Counted from the stretch's first letter, positions 1-12,700 are shown. The stretch: 64,000 nucleotides of DNA from Axinella damicornis (GCA_963931865.1 OZ007508.1:618133-682132); one strand, 5' to 3'. The notes: generated by a model from the sequence alone, not told the origin. Program-made: numbers and translations.

Positions 1-88
1 TAGGTTGCATAGGTCCCATGGACTCAACGCCTAACCTATACTTTGGGTCAGTATTTCCACAAACTTTAAGAGCCGATATTTTATTGAA

Positions 89-119
<31 letters not shown>

Positions 120-515
120 ACTCTCGTTCCCAGACCTGAACGCGCACCCGCGAAAAGGGTCTGGTGACAATACGACATTTTGCTCGGCCCTATGATGTTG
201 ATGTCTGGAATGTGGGATGGCCAATCAGAGTTTAGCTAGAGCAATAAATTGCTTCGCAGTTTCCGTGTCACCTAAGTAGACTTGGTAGATACAGCCCAGA
301 ATGACGCAAAGAGGAGTGCTGCCTTCGTTGGTACAAAGAATATCTCTCACCGCTTTACTGGGCATCATCAAACATGTCGAATTTGCCATTTTCATCTGGA
401 ATCTACTGATTACGTCATCGTGGTCACGCCCCTCGAAGGTCAGGCAGCATGTCGTATTGTCACGGGTGCGCGTTCGGGGTCTGGGAACGAGACTGGGGGG
501 GGGGGGGGGGGGGGG
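89..515. mobile_element. Inverted-repeat element splitting a poly-G tract
   Basis: The element spans about 119-494. Its left end reads TACTCTCGTTCCCAGACCTG and its right end is the near reverse complement, ending in GGGAACGAGACT. The arms also share a block containing CAATACGACAT. It sits between a 30-G run (89-118) and a 21-G run (495-515), as if it had inserted into a G tract and duplicated part of it. Its ends match the hairpin family described at 5698, 44378 and 45212. The arms have diverged, so it is an old copy. Confidence 0.7.
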
Positions 516-652
516 AAGGGGAGGTCATGCTTACATATTTGTGACCCAAAATCTTGTAGATTGTTGAGTGACTTCTGACATTGAAAACATTTTAGCTGGA
601 TTCAAACAACATGCAGCAAAGACGCATTGCAAAATCCAACCTACTAGTGACA

Positions 653-3600
653 TCAATGTGTATCAAGATCAGTACCTACAGCCACACAGCCACACTGTTA
701 CAAGTGACATACCAGTTTGTCCAGGTGTGTGCTGGTGAGGGGGTGCAGTCAGTTGTGAGGTGGGAGGTACCACGGAAGGAGACGTATGGGAGATGATGAC
801 AGGGGATGGGAGAGGGAATGTTGTCATTGCAGAGGTCAAAGGTGACTCACCAAGTGGTACTGCAAGCAGGGAGACAGAGTGTGGTCACAGAACATGTCTG
901 CAGGTTGACCAGAGCAATACTAAACTAACATCCCAGACAGTGCAGATCACTAGTACCATCACTACTACCAACAGTACACTCACAGATCACTAATACCGAT
1001 TGCCATCAGTTGTCAGTAGCGCGCTTTCCCAAGCGCTGAAAGTCATGGCATGGCTAGCTCACTGTCTCCTATGAGAAGAGTTCAAGCTGCTGACTGCACT
1101 GCACTGGCTCAACCAACTCATCCAAACCCATCCACAGTGCCCATAGTTCTAAAACCAAATGTACCAGGATGTACCATTGCACGTGCGGTAACCCTAACCC
1201 TGAGTGAACCTAAGACCTCACTGAGAGAGGAGCCTCACCTGTCCCTGAGATGTTGCTAGAGGACACAGCACCCACACCCACCATGGCCATCGGATGCTGG
1301 ACCGAGGCTGCATGTGCTGGGTCTGAGAGAGAGGAACAGGGAACCGTGAGATGATTTCTCCTCCTTTCAGGTGATTAAGAAAACTGCTACTGATATATTT
1401 TGGTACTATACAATTCAAGCTAGCCCCCCCCTCCTCAACACAAATATGCATATGCATACACACACACACACACCAATATACTGCCCCTGGTATGCTTTAA
1501 AGGGGTGTGTGCCAGTAGGAAGGGCCAGAAGTATTTTTGCACTTCCAGATAAAGGTAGGTGGTTGGCAAGGTTTCAGTTATTCATAATCATGTAGTGGCT
1601 TGTCCTGATTCCATATTCACGTTCTGGTCCTGGTGTATATTCATGAAGCAGCCAAGCCCAAACCTAAAATCACTTTTGTAGGAGAATCTCAGCAGTATAA
1701 AATCATTTTTGACTAGATTTCACCACAGTAATTGCATTACATGTATTTGCCAGATTCCCCAACACTGCACTGCACGATCATAAGCTTCTCTTTGGTTGGC
1801 AACTTGATTAGTTTCATCTATGCCTACCACTCTTCAATCAGCTGCAACCTGTGCCTTTGGGAGGAAATCATGAACCAGTCACACGGCATGTTTTCATTGG
1901 GAACCAAGCAACCAGGAGTGACTACCAACGTTCATTAATGTGTTATTGTCAGGTACACTTGAGTATTTTCATGGCTGGTGGCTGAATGGTTAAAGCATTC
2001 GACTGCTAATCGAAACGTTGGTGGTTCGAGTTCCACCATGTCATAGGGATGGCTGGTGGCCGAGTGGTTAAAGCATTTGACTGCTAATTGAAAGATTGCA
2101 GGTTCGAGTCCCACCATTGCCATAGGAGATTTCTTTCTCTCCTAGGAGTCACTCAGTTCTACCCTAAAAAAACAAGGTAGGTGTGTTCTTGAAGGTGTTT
2201 TCACCAGGAATAGTTTACGCTACACATTTGTCGGAGATGTAAAGATGTTGGTTCCAGGGAACCTGGTTTAAATAGGCTCTGTCTTCGCCATGCCCTCGTT
2301 AGCGGTAGCCCCGGGCCCCCAGGGACAATACAAAACTGAAAATCAAATCAAACCCGGGCCAGGTCGATTAATTAAGTTTTCAATAGAGAATCCAACCAGG
2401 CAGCACACTAAAACCATACCTTCGGGGGTGGCAGTAGGCGTGATGTATTTTCTTTGTATCGTATCAGCAACTGCGTCTGCTTCCATCAGACGCAAAGCTT
2501 GAACAACAGCTTCCCAGGAGGGTCGTGTGGTGTTCTCCAGCCAGCGAGACAGCATCTCGGTTTTGCAGCGCTTGTTGTCACCATGGTAGTCCCTCTCGAT
2601 CGTAGCCAGCTCAGGGCCACTGAGGTCTAGATTGACACCGAGCGAGTGCCAATCCAAAACGGATTTCAACGAATTCGTGAGCGCTTTCAGAGTGGGCGTG
2701 GCAGGAGCTGCACAAGCTGTTGGGAGAGAAATTGTCGGTTTTAGCTATTTATATATCACAAAAGAAACAAGACAATTGAACAACCAACTCTGTTATCTGG
2801 TCAGTTTCACTCACATTTCGCTTGATTTTGTTCCATTTTTTGTTGTTCGTTCAGAAACGCCCTTTAGCTCAGCGCGCACTTCTTTTAGTCTCGTTCCCAG
2901 ACGTTCACGCCCACGGCGGAGAACGTCTGGTCGTTTGAGTTACATTTCTTGTCACAGAGGCGTGGCCAGCGTAGGTGTAATTGAAGCGCTGATTGCGCTA
3001 AGAATGCAATTTATCAGAGAAATGTGAAGATAAACGCTCCTTTCTGTACTATTTGTCGTGCAACCCTACCTTCAAGCCAGTTCTGTCAGGGGTCCCTCAA
3101 GGGTCAATTTTGGGCCCCTTACTTTTCCTTATTTACATCAATGATGTGTTCCAGATAGATCTATCCCAAGGTGCACGATTAGTGCTTTATGCTGACGATA
3201 TGCTACTTTACAAACCTCTGGAGGGTAGTGCAGACCTGACGAACCTCCAGTCTGACGTAGACAGAATCAATCATTGGACTGAAGATAACTCCCTTTCCTT
3301 AAATACTACTAAATGCAAGAGCATGTTGATAACTAGGAAGAGACGTTGCTCACTCTCAAACCAATTCTGTCTCACTCTTCAATCTGTGCCACTTGATCGG
3401 GTTTTCCAATTCAAGTACCTTGGGGTCATAATCTGTCATAATCTCTGTTGGTCTGCTCACATTTCGGACATTGCAGCAAGGTCTAAGAAAATAATTGGAC
3501 TTATTTATAGGAAGTTCTACCGTTTCTGCAATACAATCACTCTACGAAAACTGTACCTAACTCTTGTCAGACCAATTCTTGAGTATTGCTGTCACATCTG

Positions 3601-6336
3601 GGACCCCTTTCTGAGTAAGGACATCGAGGTACTTGAATCTGTACAGAAATTTGCGGCCAAAGTATGTACAAAGCGTTGGCATGAGCCATACACCTCCTTA
3701 CGAAACTCCCTATTGCTACCACTACTGTAGGAGCGTAGAGCTGTACTGAAGCTTACTGTGGTTTATAAGTGCCTGAATGGTCTGATGGTCATGCCCCCAA
3801 ATACTTTTGCCCCTCTCACCCACTCAAGCTGGAACCTGCGATCTCATGACCATTTTATCCTGCATCAGCCATTTGCACACACAAGTAGTTACCTATACTC
3901 TTGTGTCCCCAACTCTGTTTCATTGTGGAACCAATTTTGCCTGTATCTGTTCATTACTGTGTGTCGCTTCCCTCTTTTAAATCTTGTATTAAGAACTTTG
4001 TCTAATTGTTATTACTGTAGGGTGTACTTTACACTAGCAATAATGATGCTATTTGTACATCCTATGTGTGTCTATGCCACATGAATTTGTATAAAAAAAA
4101 TAAATTAAAAAAAGCACTCAGCGACGTCCCCTAACAACCCCCGAACCAGAGACCATTTCATAGAAAATCTCAACTACATATTCTGGAAGCAAGTCTGCCT
4201 TTGTGTATCTTCCTAAGTGCTTCTGCTAATGTTCTCCTACTAACATTCTCTCCTCCCTCGTACCACGCCCACAGGCAACGGAACGCGTGAACCGATATGT
4301 CCTCATTTCTATGTTTGATCTCCTGAGTGGTGTGGTCGCTGACGCGGAGGTATATCCCCAGCCTCTCCCACTCCTCCCCAACCTCCCTCGATATCTCCTC
4401 CAACTCTTGCAGGGTAAAGTAATCTCTTCCTGAAAGAAGAAACAAACACTCAGTGTAGTTGTTTGCTAATGTACTAAATAACTCAATGTACTCATTCCCA
4501 GACCCTCTCATGTGGTCTGGGAACGAGACTAATGCACAAACTGCTACTGTGATGTACAAGTGCTCACTTGGATCAATGAAAGTTGGTGGGCCAGGATTTT
4601 GACTCACTGTGCAAACAGAAACACGGACATCACGACGTAAGCAAATGTGCACAAACATGTCACTTGAGGGCAGAGCTTGGGGTTGAGGCTGAGTGCGGAG
4701 TCTACATACACCATGACAATGATGCTCCCTTGCGAGTAGCAGATGTGTATAACTGATGACTGTAAGGTTAGTGACACATTGTACCTCTTTCGTCAATGGT
4801 GGAGGCGAACCTGCCCAGCCCCAGGCGCTTCAGGACCTGTGCCAGCTGCAGTCTCTCCGACTCAGGGCAGGTGTTCTCCCGCCATCTCCTCAGCACCTGC
4901 ATGTTCATCTGCCACAAGGACTGGCTGGGTAGCTCCCCCTGTGTGCACACAAATGGCATGCAGCTCATTGGAGTGAGCGCTATAACAGAATCGGATATAG
5001 TTTTATCCATATAAGCCTGCCTGCTAAGCAGTGTCTATCACATTGCCATAGCCTGGGAAGTATTACAAAGAACACCGATCCAGACGCTCATTCTCCCAGG
5101 TCAAGTGGCAACAATGCTTCACAGATGCTCTAGACTGTTGTTAATCGTACGTGACTAGCTACGACTTTAAGATGCTAACCTGTATACTGTCCATGTCATG
5201 GGGACGTACCCCCAGCAACAGCCCGGCCCTGAAGAACTTGTTGCCCAGCTGCTGAGCTACCTTTCCCAGCACCTCATCATCCAGTCCTGCAACCAAACAT
5301 TATGGAATCACATACGCATGGGGCAGCACTAACGGTATAGGTTAGAATTTGAATGAGAAATGGATGATGTTTAGTCTTTAGTACAATGTTTAGAATTTTA
5401 ATCGTAACCAAAATGGTACTTCACCCGGACACTATATAGTGGCTGTTGCCTATCCTACAGTAGCTGACTACAAACATGACCTTTTAACTCAAGTCTTTTG
5501 GTGTAGGCAAAACTGAAACCAACATGTTAAACATTGCTACATGCACCTTCAAACACAGTCAAACTAGTGGTGGCCAATAAGTGACTGTTATGTATACGGC
5601 TGATAATATTAATTCAGCTGGCATGCTGATAACAATTTAGCTAGTACTGCACCAGCAGCAGGCAACCTGGGGAACCCGGTAATAGGCTCCTCGGGGGTAG
5701 TCTCGCGTGGCCCAGACCCTTCCTGCGGTGATTAGTGGGCGGGGCGGGAGGAGGGGAGGACTGTGCCTTTCGCCCCGCCCCACTAATCGTCGCAGGAAGG
5801 GCTGGGCCACGCAAGACTACCTCGGGGGTAGGCCTTAGTCTCGCAGGCCAGACTCTTTTTCTTGTTTGGGGGTGTGGCCGGAACAGGAAAAAGAGTCTGG
5901 CCTGCGAGACTAGGGTAGGTCTATAAGGTAACGGAGGGGGTTTCCGGACAGTCTTTTGATTCCGGACACGCACTTCGTGCCCCTCGCATCGCTCCGTTAG
6001 CAGTTCTTCCAAATTGTGGTAAGTGCGCATGCATACCCTACCTTCGAACTCTCCAACGCTGTGCAGTTGTTAGCAAAAACTGCTCCTAGAGAGCGAAAGC
6101 TGGGGCCGTGTCCGGAAACCCCCTGCTGTCCGGAAACCCCCTCCGTTACCTTAACCAACGTGTCTATAACAAGCCAAAGGGTGCCATGGTCCCTAGTGGA
6201 TTGTGTGTATAAAACCGACACACTGCAGCTGAAAAGGGATTTATTGTAACCCTCGCTATAATATGACATCATAATTATAGCTGGAGAGAATTAATTCACC
6301 CATGCACGTATATACCAGCTCACCAGGACTCGCCAT
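653..6336 (-). CDS. Three-death-domain protein with Ser/Thr/Pro-rich tail
   Basis: Eight exons on the minus strand: 6324-6336, 5180-5286, 4785-4938, 4178-4429, 2420-2716, 1239-1322, 713-859, 653-675. The total is 1077 nt, giving 358 residues, and every junction is in phase. Death-fold domains lie at about residues 6-92 (starting LDDEVLGKVAQQLG), 94-175 (TLQELEEISREVGEEWERLG) and 185-258 (WHSLGVNLDLSGPELATIE), each with the amphipathic six-helix pattern and conserved Trp and Leu positions. The tail after residue 275 is rich in Pro, Ser and Thr. Death domains assemble signalling complexes in apoptosis and innate immunity; the partner here is unknown. The start exon is short (ATGGCGAGTCCTG then GTGAGC). 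The last exon and the 4178 donor are the weakest calls: without that splice, translation stops at 4170-4172 after two domains. The start codon is 450 bp downstream of the SART1 stop, on the same strand. Confidence 0.68.
1971..2123 (+). repeat. Tandem pair of tRNA-Ser(GCU)-like sequences
   Basis: Two copies, 1971-2044 and 2049-2123. Each has a five-pair anticodon arm around loop CTGCTAA (anticodon GCT). The second copy has a good A box (TGGCCGAGTGG) and B box (GGTTCGAGTCC). The T stem has mismatches, the acceptor stem needs a two-base bulge, and the long variable arm of a real tRNA-Ser is missing. They are more likely tRNA pseudogenes or the head of a tRNA-derived SINE than working genes. Confidence 0.5.
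2886..2932. repeat. Solo end of the TAGTCTCG inverted-repeat family
   Basis: The sequence TAGTCTCGTTCCCAGACG begins at 2886 and is followed by a second internal hairpin with GTCTGG. No opposite end was found nearby, so this is probably a truncated element in intron 4 of the death-domain gene. Confidence 0.5.
3053..4110 (+). mobile_element. 5'-truncated LINE retrotransposon with reverse transcriptase
   Basis: The open frame from 3053 encodes the C-terminal half of a non-LTR reverse transcriptase: GVPQGSILGPLLFLIYIND (finger/palm), then LYADDMLLY with the catalytic YADD box, then the thumb region with FKYLGV and a PILEY block. One in-frame TAG at 3728-3730 interrupts it, and the same frame resumes and runs to 4084. 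The element ends in an A-rich tail of AAAATAAATT type at 4090-4110. The endonuclease and the 5' half are absent. It resembles CR1/L2/Rex/Jockey-type elements; the clade was not resolved. It lies in the intron at 2717-4177 of the death-domain gene, in the opposite orientation, and is almost certainly immobile. Confidence 0.88.
5698..5819. mobile_element. 122-bp hairpin transposon with 9-bp target duplication
   Basis: The ends TAGTCTCGCGTGG and CCACGCAAGACTA are inverted, and the arms pair along most of the element through the GC-rich centre. The flanks carry an exact 9-bp duplication, CCTCGGGGG, at 5689-5697 and 5820-5828. It is non-coding. Confidence 0.85.
5836..5912. mobile_element. 77-bp hairpin transposon adjacent to the previous one
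   Basis: The ends TAGTCTCGCAGGCCAGACTC and GAGTCTGGCCTGCGAGACTA are perfect inverted repeats. The flanks 5826-5835 and 5913-5922 match at nine of ten positions, consistent with a slightly decayed target duplication. Its left duplication overlaps the right flank of the 5698-5819 element, so two insertions lie side by side. Confidence 0.8.
5924..6153. mobile_element. 230-bp MITE with perfect 28-bp terminal inverted repeats
   Basis: The left arm 5924-5951 begins TAAGGTAACGGAGG, and 6126-6153 is its exact reverse complement. A related, decayed copy lies at 54628-54812 with the same internal order, including GTGCGCATGCATACCCTACC. The element lies in intron 1 of the death-domain gene. Confidence 0.8.
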
Positions 6337-6340
6337 TCGG

Positions 6341-6575
6341 AGGTATGTCAAGTTATGAAGTTCAAGGTTCAAAGTGCAAAGGCCTAGGTTTGAGTCTAAA
6401 ATTAAAGGTGGGCGTTATGCACGGCTCAGATATGTACATGTACTGCTGTGGGTTCCTTGCACGTTAGCCTACGGAGGGCATGGGTAACTCAGCCCAGGGT
6501 GGTTTAGTTGAGGATCAGGAGATCTGGGTCTCTCGCACAACACACAATATTTTAGAACTGGTGGCAACTATGCCC
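6341..6575. repeat. Dispersed repeat, copy 1 of 2
   Basis: This stretch is about 90% identical by eye to 7707-7905 in SART1 intron 23; both begin GGTATGTCAAG and share TGAAGTTCAAGGTTCAAAGT. It lies immediately upstream of the proposed start codon of the death-domain gene, so it may include that gene's promoter, or the gene may have captured a repeat as a promoter. Confidence 0.7.
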
Positions 6576-6785
6576 TTCCCAGAGAGGTGACATTTCGATG
6601 CAAGCCAATGAAGGAGTGTGTGGATGGCTTGGGAACAAATCATGTGTACTGATCACTAATCCACAATAATGTGGTGATGAAATGCCACGGACATCGAGTT
6701 AAGAATGAAAGAGAAAATGAACATCATAAATGGCCACATTTAATGCCTACAAATAAAATCATGATATTCTGAAATGGTTCATTCA

Positions 6786-9700
6786 TCATTTCTTCTTCGC
6801 AATGTCCGGACTGCAAGATAAAACATAGAAAGAGTCACTCATACAACATCACGGAACCAAGTTAGTACATGTAACCAAAATCAAACGTACAATGTACCGG
6901 CCCACTAATGGTTACCATGGCTCCTGCAGTGCTGCTATCCCCAACCTACATTGTTATACGGCTACACAGTATACATTCCCACAACTAATATTTAGGACAG
7001 CAACATTTATGCAGGCACTCTTCTCGAGAACACAGTGTATTGGGAGCGAGACAGCATGTGGTTGGTGCACTTACGCTAACATGGACTGTGCCCCTCCGCT
7101 GAGAAGCAGGTACGGAGTTTGGGAAGCTTTCTGCTTGGCTTGTAACACGTTGAGCGTGTTGAGAGGTGTGTCTACGGAGCTGGACTTGTTCAAGAACTGG
7201 AAAGAAGAATATACAGCAAATATTTGATCAGCCTGTTCCCATTCTGGGTTCTGAGAATGAGTAAGCATGCACTTAGATCTAGCCTCATTCTCACAATCCA
7301 GGTGAAAGGTCTGGGAACGAGGCTAGCCCAGACTCAGCCACTTGTGGACAGGCCTCATTCCCACACTGGGTAGAGGATTTGAGAGTGAGGCTAGCTACAT
7401 GCAGAGCTCTATACATGTATCAGCCTCATTCCACTTCCCAGTACAATCGTTGAGCACACCACTGAGTTTTGTCCAGGAAATCACATGGGAGAGGCTGGGA
7501 CAGTGACAAGCAGATGAAGACGAGGTTTAGGGAGGGAGTACTCCCTCCCTAAACCTCGTCTTCATCTGCTTGTCACTGTCCCAGCCTCTCCCATGTGATT
7601 TCCTGGACAAAACTCAGTGGTGTGCTCAACGATTGTACTGGGAAGTGGAATGAGGCTGATACATGTATAGAGCTCTGCATGTAGCTAGCCTCACTCTCAA
7701 ATCCTCTGGTATGTCAAGCTATGAAGTTCAAGGTTCAAAGTGCAAAGGCCTTGGTTTGGGTCTGAAATTAAAGGTGAGCATTATGCATGGCTCAGATATG
7801 TATATGTACTGCTGTGGGTCCTTGCACGTTAGCCTACGGAGGGGCATGGGTAACTCTAGCCCAGGACAACACACAATATTTTAGAACTGGTGGCAACTAT
7901 CAGCTGGCAAGGTTGCCGCTTAGACATAAACCAGTTTCAGAACCAGAGTTTGAAACCATCTCCCAGAAGTGGACGGCGGAATCCTGCTACAAGGCACTTC
8001 AGAGTTGATAGTGTTACAAACTCTTTGGGGACATGCATTAAAGTAGCTGGCATGCTGTAGTGAAATGGGTGCAAGATATTTTTTCCTTTCAAGGAATCTG
8101 TCTCCCCAAATCTCGCTTCAATATTCTCTAGTAATCTCTAGTAATCTCTAGCAAGCTGTAGTGATAGTGTGGCCACACTGTATGAAGCATCCAAACCATG
8201 CATCCTCCGGACGACGTACGTGCTCATCTTGGAATTTCTTGATCCTCTTCTCCAGTTTTTTCTTCCCCGATCCCCTGCCGTGGAACTTGTGGGACATGAA
8301 CCGGAAGGCCTGCACGTATAGACACAAGAGTAGAGATTTAGCACACACCACCACCAAGACTGGTTGTACCAACACATCATTGAAAGTGTATGAGTAGCCT
8401 CATACCGGGGCACTTTCGTTCTGCGTGCGTTGAAGATGAAGAAAGAGCTTGGGTAGCCTCATAGTGACTATGAGGCTACCCATACGTACCCATACCCACT
8501 TGTCTCCTGCGTGTGTCATAGAAGGAGCTTGGATATGAGTAGTCTCATACCGGGGCACTTTCGTTCTGCGTGCATTGAAGAGTAAAGAGCCTGCATGTAG
8601 GAGTGAGGCTATCGTACGGTAGGAGTATGGTTTCGATTGGAGAATTTAGAACTGCAAGTTTGTTTTGAACGGGCAAAACAGGATATAATATCACGTTGCA
8701 CATTGCACATCGCATTATGGATGTCTCTTTACGCACACGTCAATGCAACACAATTGCCTTCAAACCACTGCATTTACTACACAAACGGTATGTCCTGTGC
8801 TCGTATGCATCTCTGTATCTGTGGTGAGGCACTTCTGATCAGTGTGGGGCCTGCATGGGCTTGCCCCAATAATATGCTCACCTCTTTAGTATTGAGAAGT
8901 CTTCCATCATCATCAACATACTCGATCCTGACATTCGGCCGATACTCTTTCTTTTCAGGGAAGGCTGAGTCGCGGTCATACCGAGATAACTCCCTGCAGG
9001 AGAGATGTGGATCCCACACCAATGTCCTAGTATTCCTCCACAGGCAAGGATCAGGTGACCAGCACATGCTCACTGCAGCAACCTGGCACTGTCCTGGACA
9101 CACCCATAGCTGGTCACATGATCCAGGGATCAGGTGACCAGCACATGCTCACTGCAGCAACCTGGCACTGTCCTGGACACACCCATAGCTGGTCACATGA
9201 TCCAGGGACCAGGTGACCAGTACATGCTCACTGCAGCAACCTGTCCTGGACACACCCATAGCTGGTCACATGATCCAGGGACCAGGTGACCAGTACATGC
9301 TCACTGCAGCAACCTGGCACTGTCCTGGACACACCCATTGCTGGTCACAGATCCAGGGATCAGGTGACCAGTACATGCTCACTGCATGCAGCAACCTGGC
9401 ACTGTCCTGGACACACCCATTGCTGGTCACATGATCCAGGGATCAGGTGACCAGCACATGCTCACTGCAGCAACCTGGCACTGTCCTGGACACACCCATT
9501 GCTGGTCACAGATCCAGGGATCAGGTGACCAGTACATGCTCACTGCAGCAACCTGGCACTGTCCTGGACACACCCATAGCTGGTCACATGATCCAGGGAT
9601 CAGGTGACCAGCACATGCTCACTGCAGCAACCTGACACTGTCCTGGACACACCCATACATGCGGCTGGTCACGATCCAGTATCACAGTATCACATTTCCT

Positions 9701-12700
9701 AACTGGCAGCATGCATTTCCATGCTAGGATATTATTCTCTATGATTATTGGCCAAAGCCTCCACACAGAGATAGAACCCCATATGGACTCCTTTTTCTGT
9801 AAAGTCATGTTATAAAACACCTCTCTACTCTATCGTACCTTTCCCTCTCTCTCTCCTTCTGACGCTCATACTCCCTACAGAAAGACAAAGCATCCTACAG
9901 TGATGATACAGTTACACAATAGTATACTGGGATTTACAAAGCATCCTACAGTGATGATACAGTTACACAATAGTATACTGGGATTTACAAAGCATCCTAC
10001 AGTGATGATACAGTTACACAATAGTATACTGGGATACAAGTAAAATGCATAAGCTTCAAGCAAACAGGGGGAGCATGCCACACCCACTCACTCCACAAGG
10101 GAGACAGGAGGGGGAGCACGCCACACCCACTCACTCCACAAGGGAGACAGGACGGGGAGCATGCCACACCCACTCACTCCACAAGGGAGACAGGAGGGGG
10201 AGCATGCCACACCCACTCACTCCACAAGGGAGACAGGAGGGGGAGCACACCACACCCGCTCACTCCACAAGGGAGACAGGAGGGGGAGCATGCCACACCC
10301 GCTCACTCCACAAGGGAGACAGGACGGGGAGCACGCCACACCCGCTCTCTCCATGAGGGAGACAGGACGGGGAGCACACCACACCCACTCACTCCATGAG
10401 GGAGACAGGTGGGGGAGCACGCTGTCCACAAGGGAGATTGGAAAGGGAGCCTCAGACAGGAGGGGGAGCACGTCGTGCCACTCCACTATTTGTGTCTACA
10501 ATCATTAACCCAACTTTCAGGGGGCTGATCTGCATGTGGCCACTAACTGTCCTGCCTGACCAGTGACCACTCCCTTGACCAGTGACCACTCCCCTGACCA
10601 GTGACCACTCCCCTGGCCAGTGACCACTCCCCTGGCCAGTGACCACTCCCCTGGCCAGTGACCACTCCCCTGGCCAGTGACCACTCCCCTGGCCAGTGAC
10701 CACTCCCCTGGCCAGTGACCACTCCCCTGACCAGTGACCACTCCCCTGGCCAGTGACCACTCCCCTGGCCAGTGACCACTCCCCTGGCCAGTGACCACTC
10801 CCCTGGCCAGTGACCACTCCCCTGGCCAGTGACCACTCCCCTGGCCAGTGACCACTCCCCTGGCCAGTGACCACTCCCCTGGCCAGTGACCACACCCCTG
10901 GCCAGTGACCACTCCCCTGGCCAGTGACCACTCCCCTGGCCAGTGACCACTCCCCTGGCCAGTGACCACTCCCCTGGCCAGTGACCACTCCCCTGGCCAG
11001 TGACCACTCCCCTGGCCAGTGACCACTCCCCTGGCCAGTGACCACTCCCCTGGCCAGTGACCACTCCCCTGGCCAGTGACCACTCCCCTGGCCAGTGACC
11101 ACTCCCCTGGCCAGTGACCACTCCCCTGGCCAGTGACCACACCCCTGGCCAGTGACCACTCCCCTGGCCAGTGACCACTCCCCTGGCCAGTGACCACTCC
11201 CCTGGCCAGTGACCACTCCCCTGGCCAGTGACCACTCCCCTGGCCAGTGACCACTCCCCTGGCCAGTGACCACACCCCTGGCCAGTGACCACACCCCTGG
11301 CCAGTGACCACTCCCCTGGCCAGTGACCACTCCCCTGGCCAGTGACCACTCCCCTGGCCAGTGACCACTCCCCTGGCCAGTGACCACTCCCCTGGCCAGT
11401 GACCACACCCCTGGCCAGTGACCACACCCCTGGCCAGTGACCACACCCCTGGCCAGTGACCACTCCCCTGGCCAGTGACCACTCCCCTGGCCAGTGACCA
11501 CTCCCCTGGCCAGTGACCACTCCCCTGGCCAGTGACCACACCCCTGGCCAGTGACCACTCCCCTGGCCAGTGACCACTCCCCTGGCCAGTGACCACTCCC
11601 CTGGCCAGTGACCACTCCCCTGGCCAGTGACCACTCCCCTGGCCAGTGACCACTCCCCTGGCCAGTGACCACTCCCCTGGCCAGTGACCACTCCCCTGGC
11701 CAGTGACCACTCCCCTGGCCAGTGACCACTCCCCTGGCCAGTGACCACACCCCTGGCCAGTGACCACTCCCCTGGCCAGTGACCACTCCCCTGGCCAGTG
11801 ACCACTCCCCTGGCCAGTGACCACTCCCCTGGCCAGTGACCACTCCCCTGGCCAGTGACCACTCCCCTGGCCAGTGACCACTCCCCTGGCCAGTGACCAC
11901 TCCCCTGGCCAGTGACCACTCCCCTGGCCAGTGACCACTCCCCTGGCCAGTGACCACTCCCCTGGCCAGTGACCACACCCCTGGCCAGTGACCACTCCCC
12001 TGGCCAGTGACCACTCCCCTGGCCAGTGACCACTCCCCTGGCCAGTGACCACTCCCCTGGCCAGTGACCACACCCCTGGCCAGTGACCACTCCCCTGGCC
12101 AGTGACCACACCCCTGGCCAGTGACCACTCCCCTGGCCAGTGACCACACCCCTGGCCAGTGACCACTCCCCTGGCCAGTGACCACTCCCCTGGCCAGTGA
12201 CCACTCCCCTGGCCAGTGACCACACCCCTGGCCAGTGACCACTCCCCTGGCCAGTGACCACTCCCCTGGCCAGTGACCACTCCCCTGGCCAGTGACCACA
12301 CCCCTGGCCAGTGACCACTCCCCTGGCCAGTGACCACACCCCTGGCCAGTGACCACTCCCCTGGCCAGTGACCACTCCCCTGGCCAGTGACCACACCCCA
12401 GGCCACACCCCCTGGCTGACCTGTCCCTCTGTGCATCAGTGTACACCAGTGTCGTCTCTCCTGGTTGCCTCTTCCTCTTGCCTGCACATCAAACATTCAA
12501 AGAAGGTAGTTCATAAGGACTAGGGCAGCTGCTATCAGAAGCAAGAGCATGAAAAAACAATGATGTCATCATGCGCTCTTGTCAGAAGACTGGAGTGGCT
12601 GCTATCAGAACACTAGGGCAGCTGCTATCAGAACACTAGGGCAGCTGCAATCAGAACACTAGGCAGCTGCTATCAGAACACTACGGCAGCTGCTATCAGA

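Noticed and set aside
760..1259. Plus-strand frames of 69-77 residues
   Set aside because: The minus-strand exons at 713-859 and 1239-1322 have splice sites and phase agreement; the plus frames have neither.
5641..6030. 129-residue minus-strand frame
   Set aside because: It crosses two hairpin elements and part of a MITE; composition follows the GC-rich arms.
10452..12496. Three overlapping minus-strand frames of 621-664 residues ([16 protein letters not shown] repeats)
   Set aside because: They are the three frames of a 19-bp satellite with no stop codon. It is intronic in SART1.
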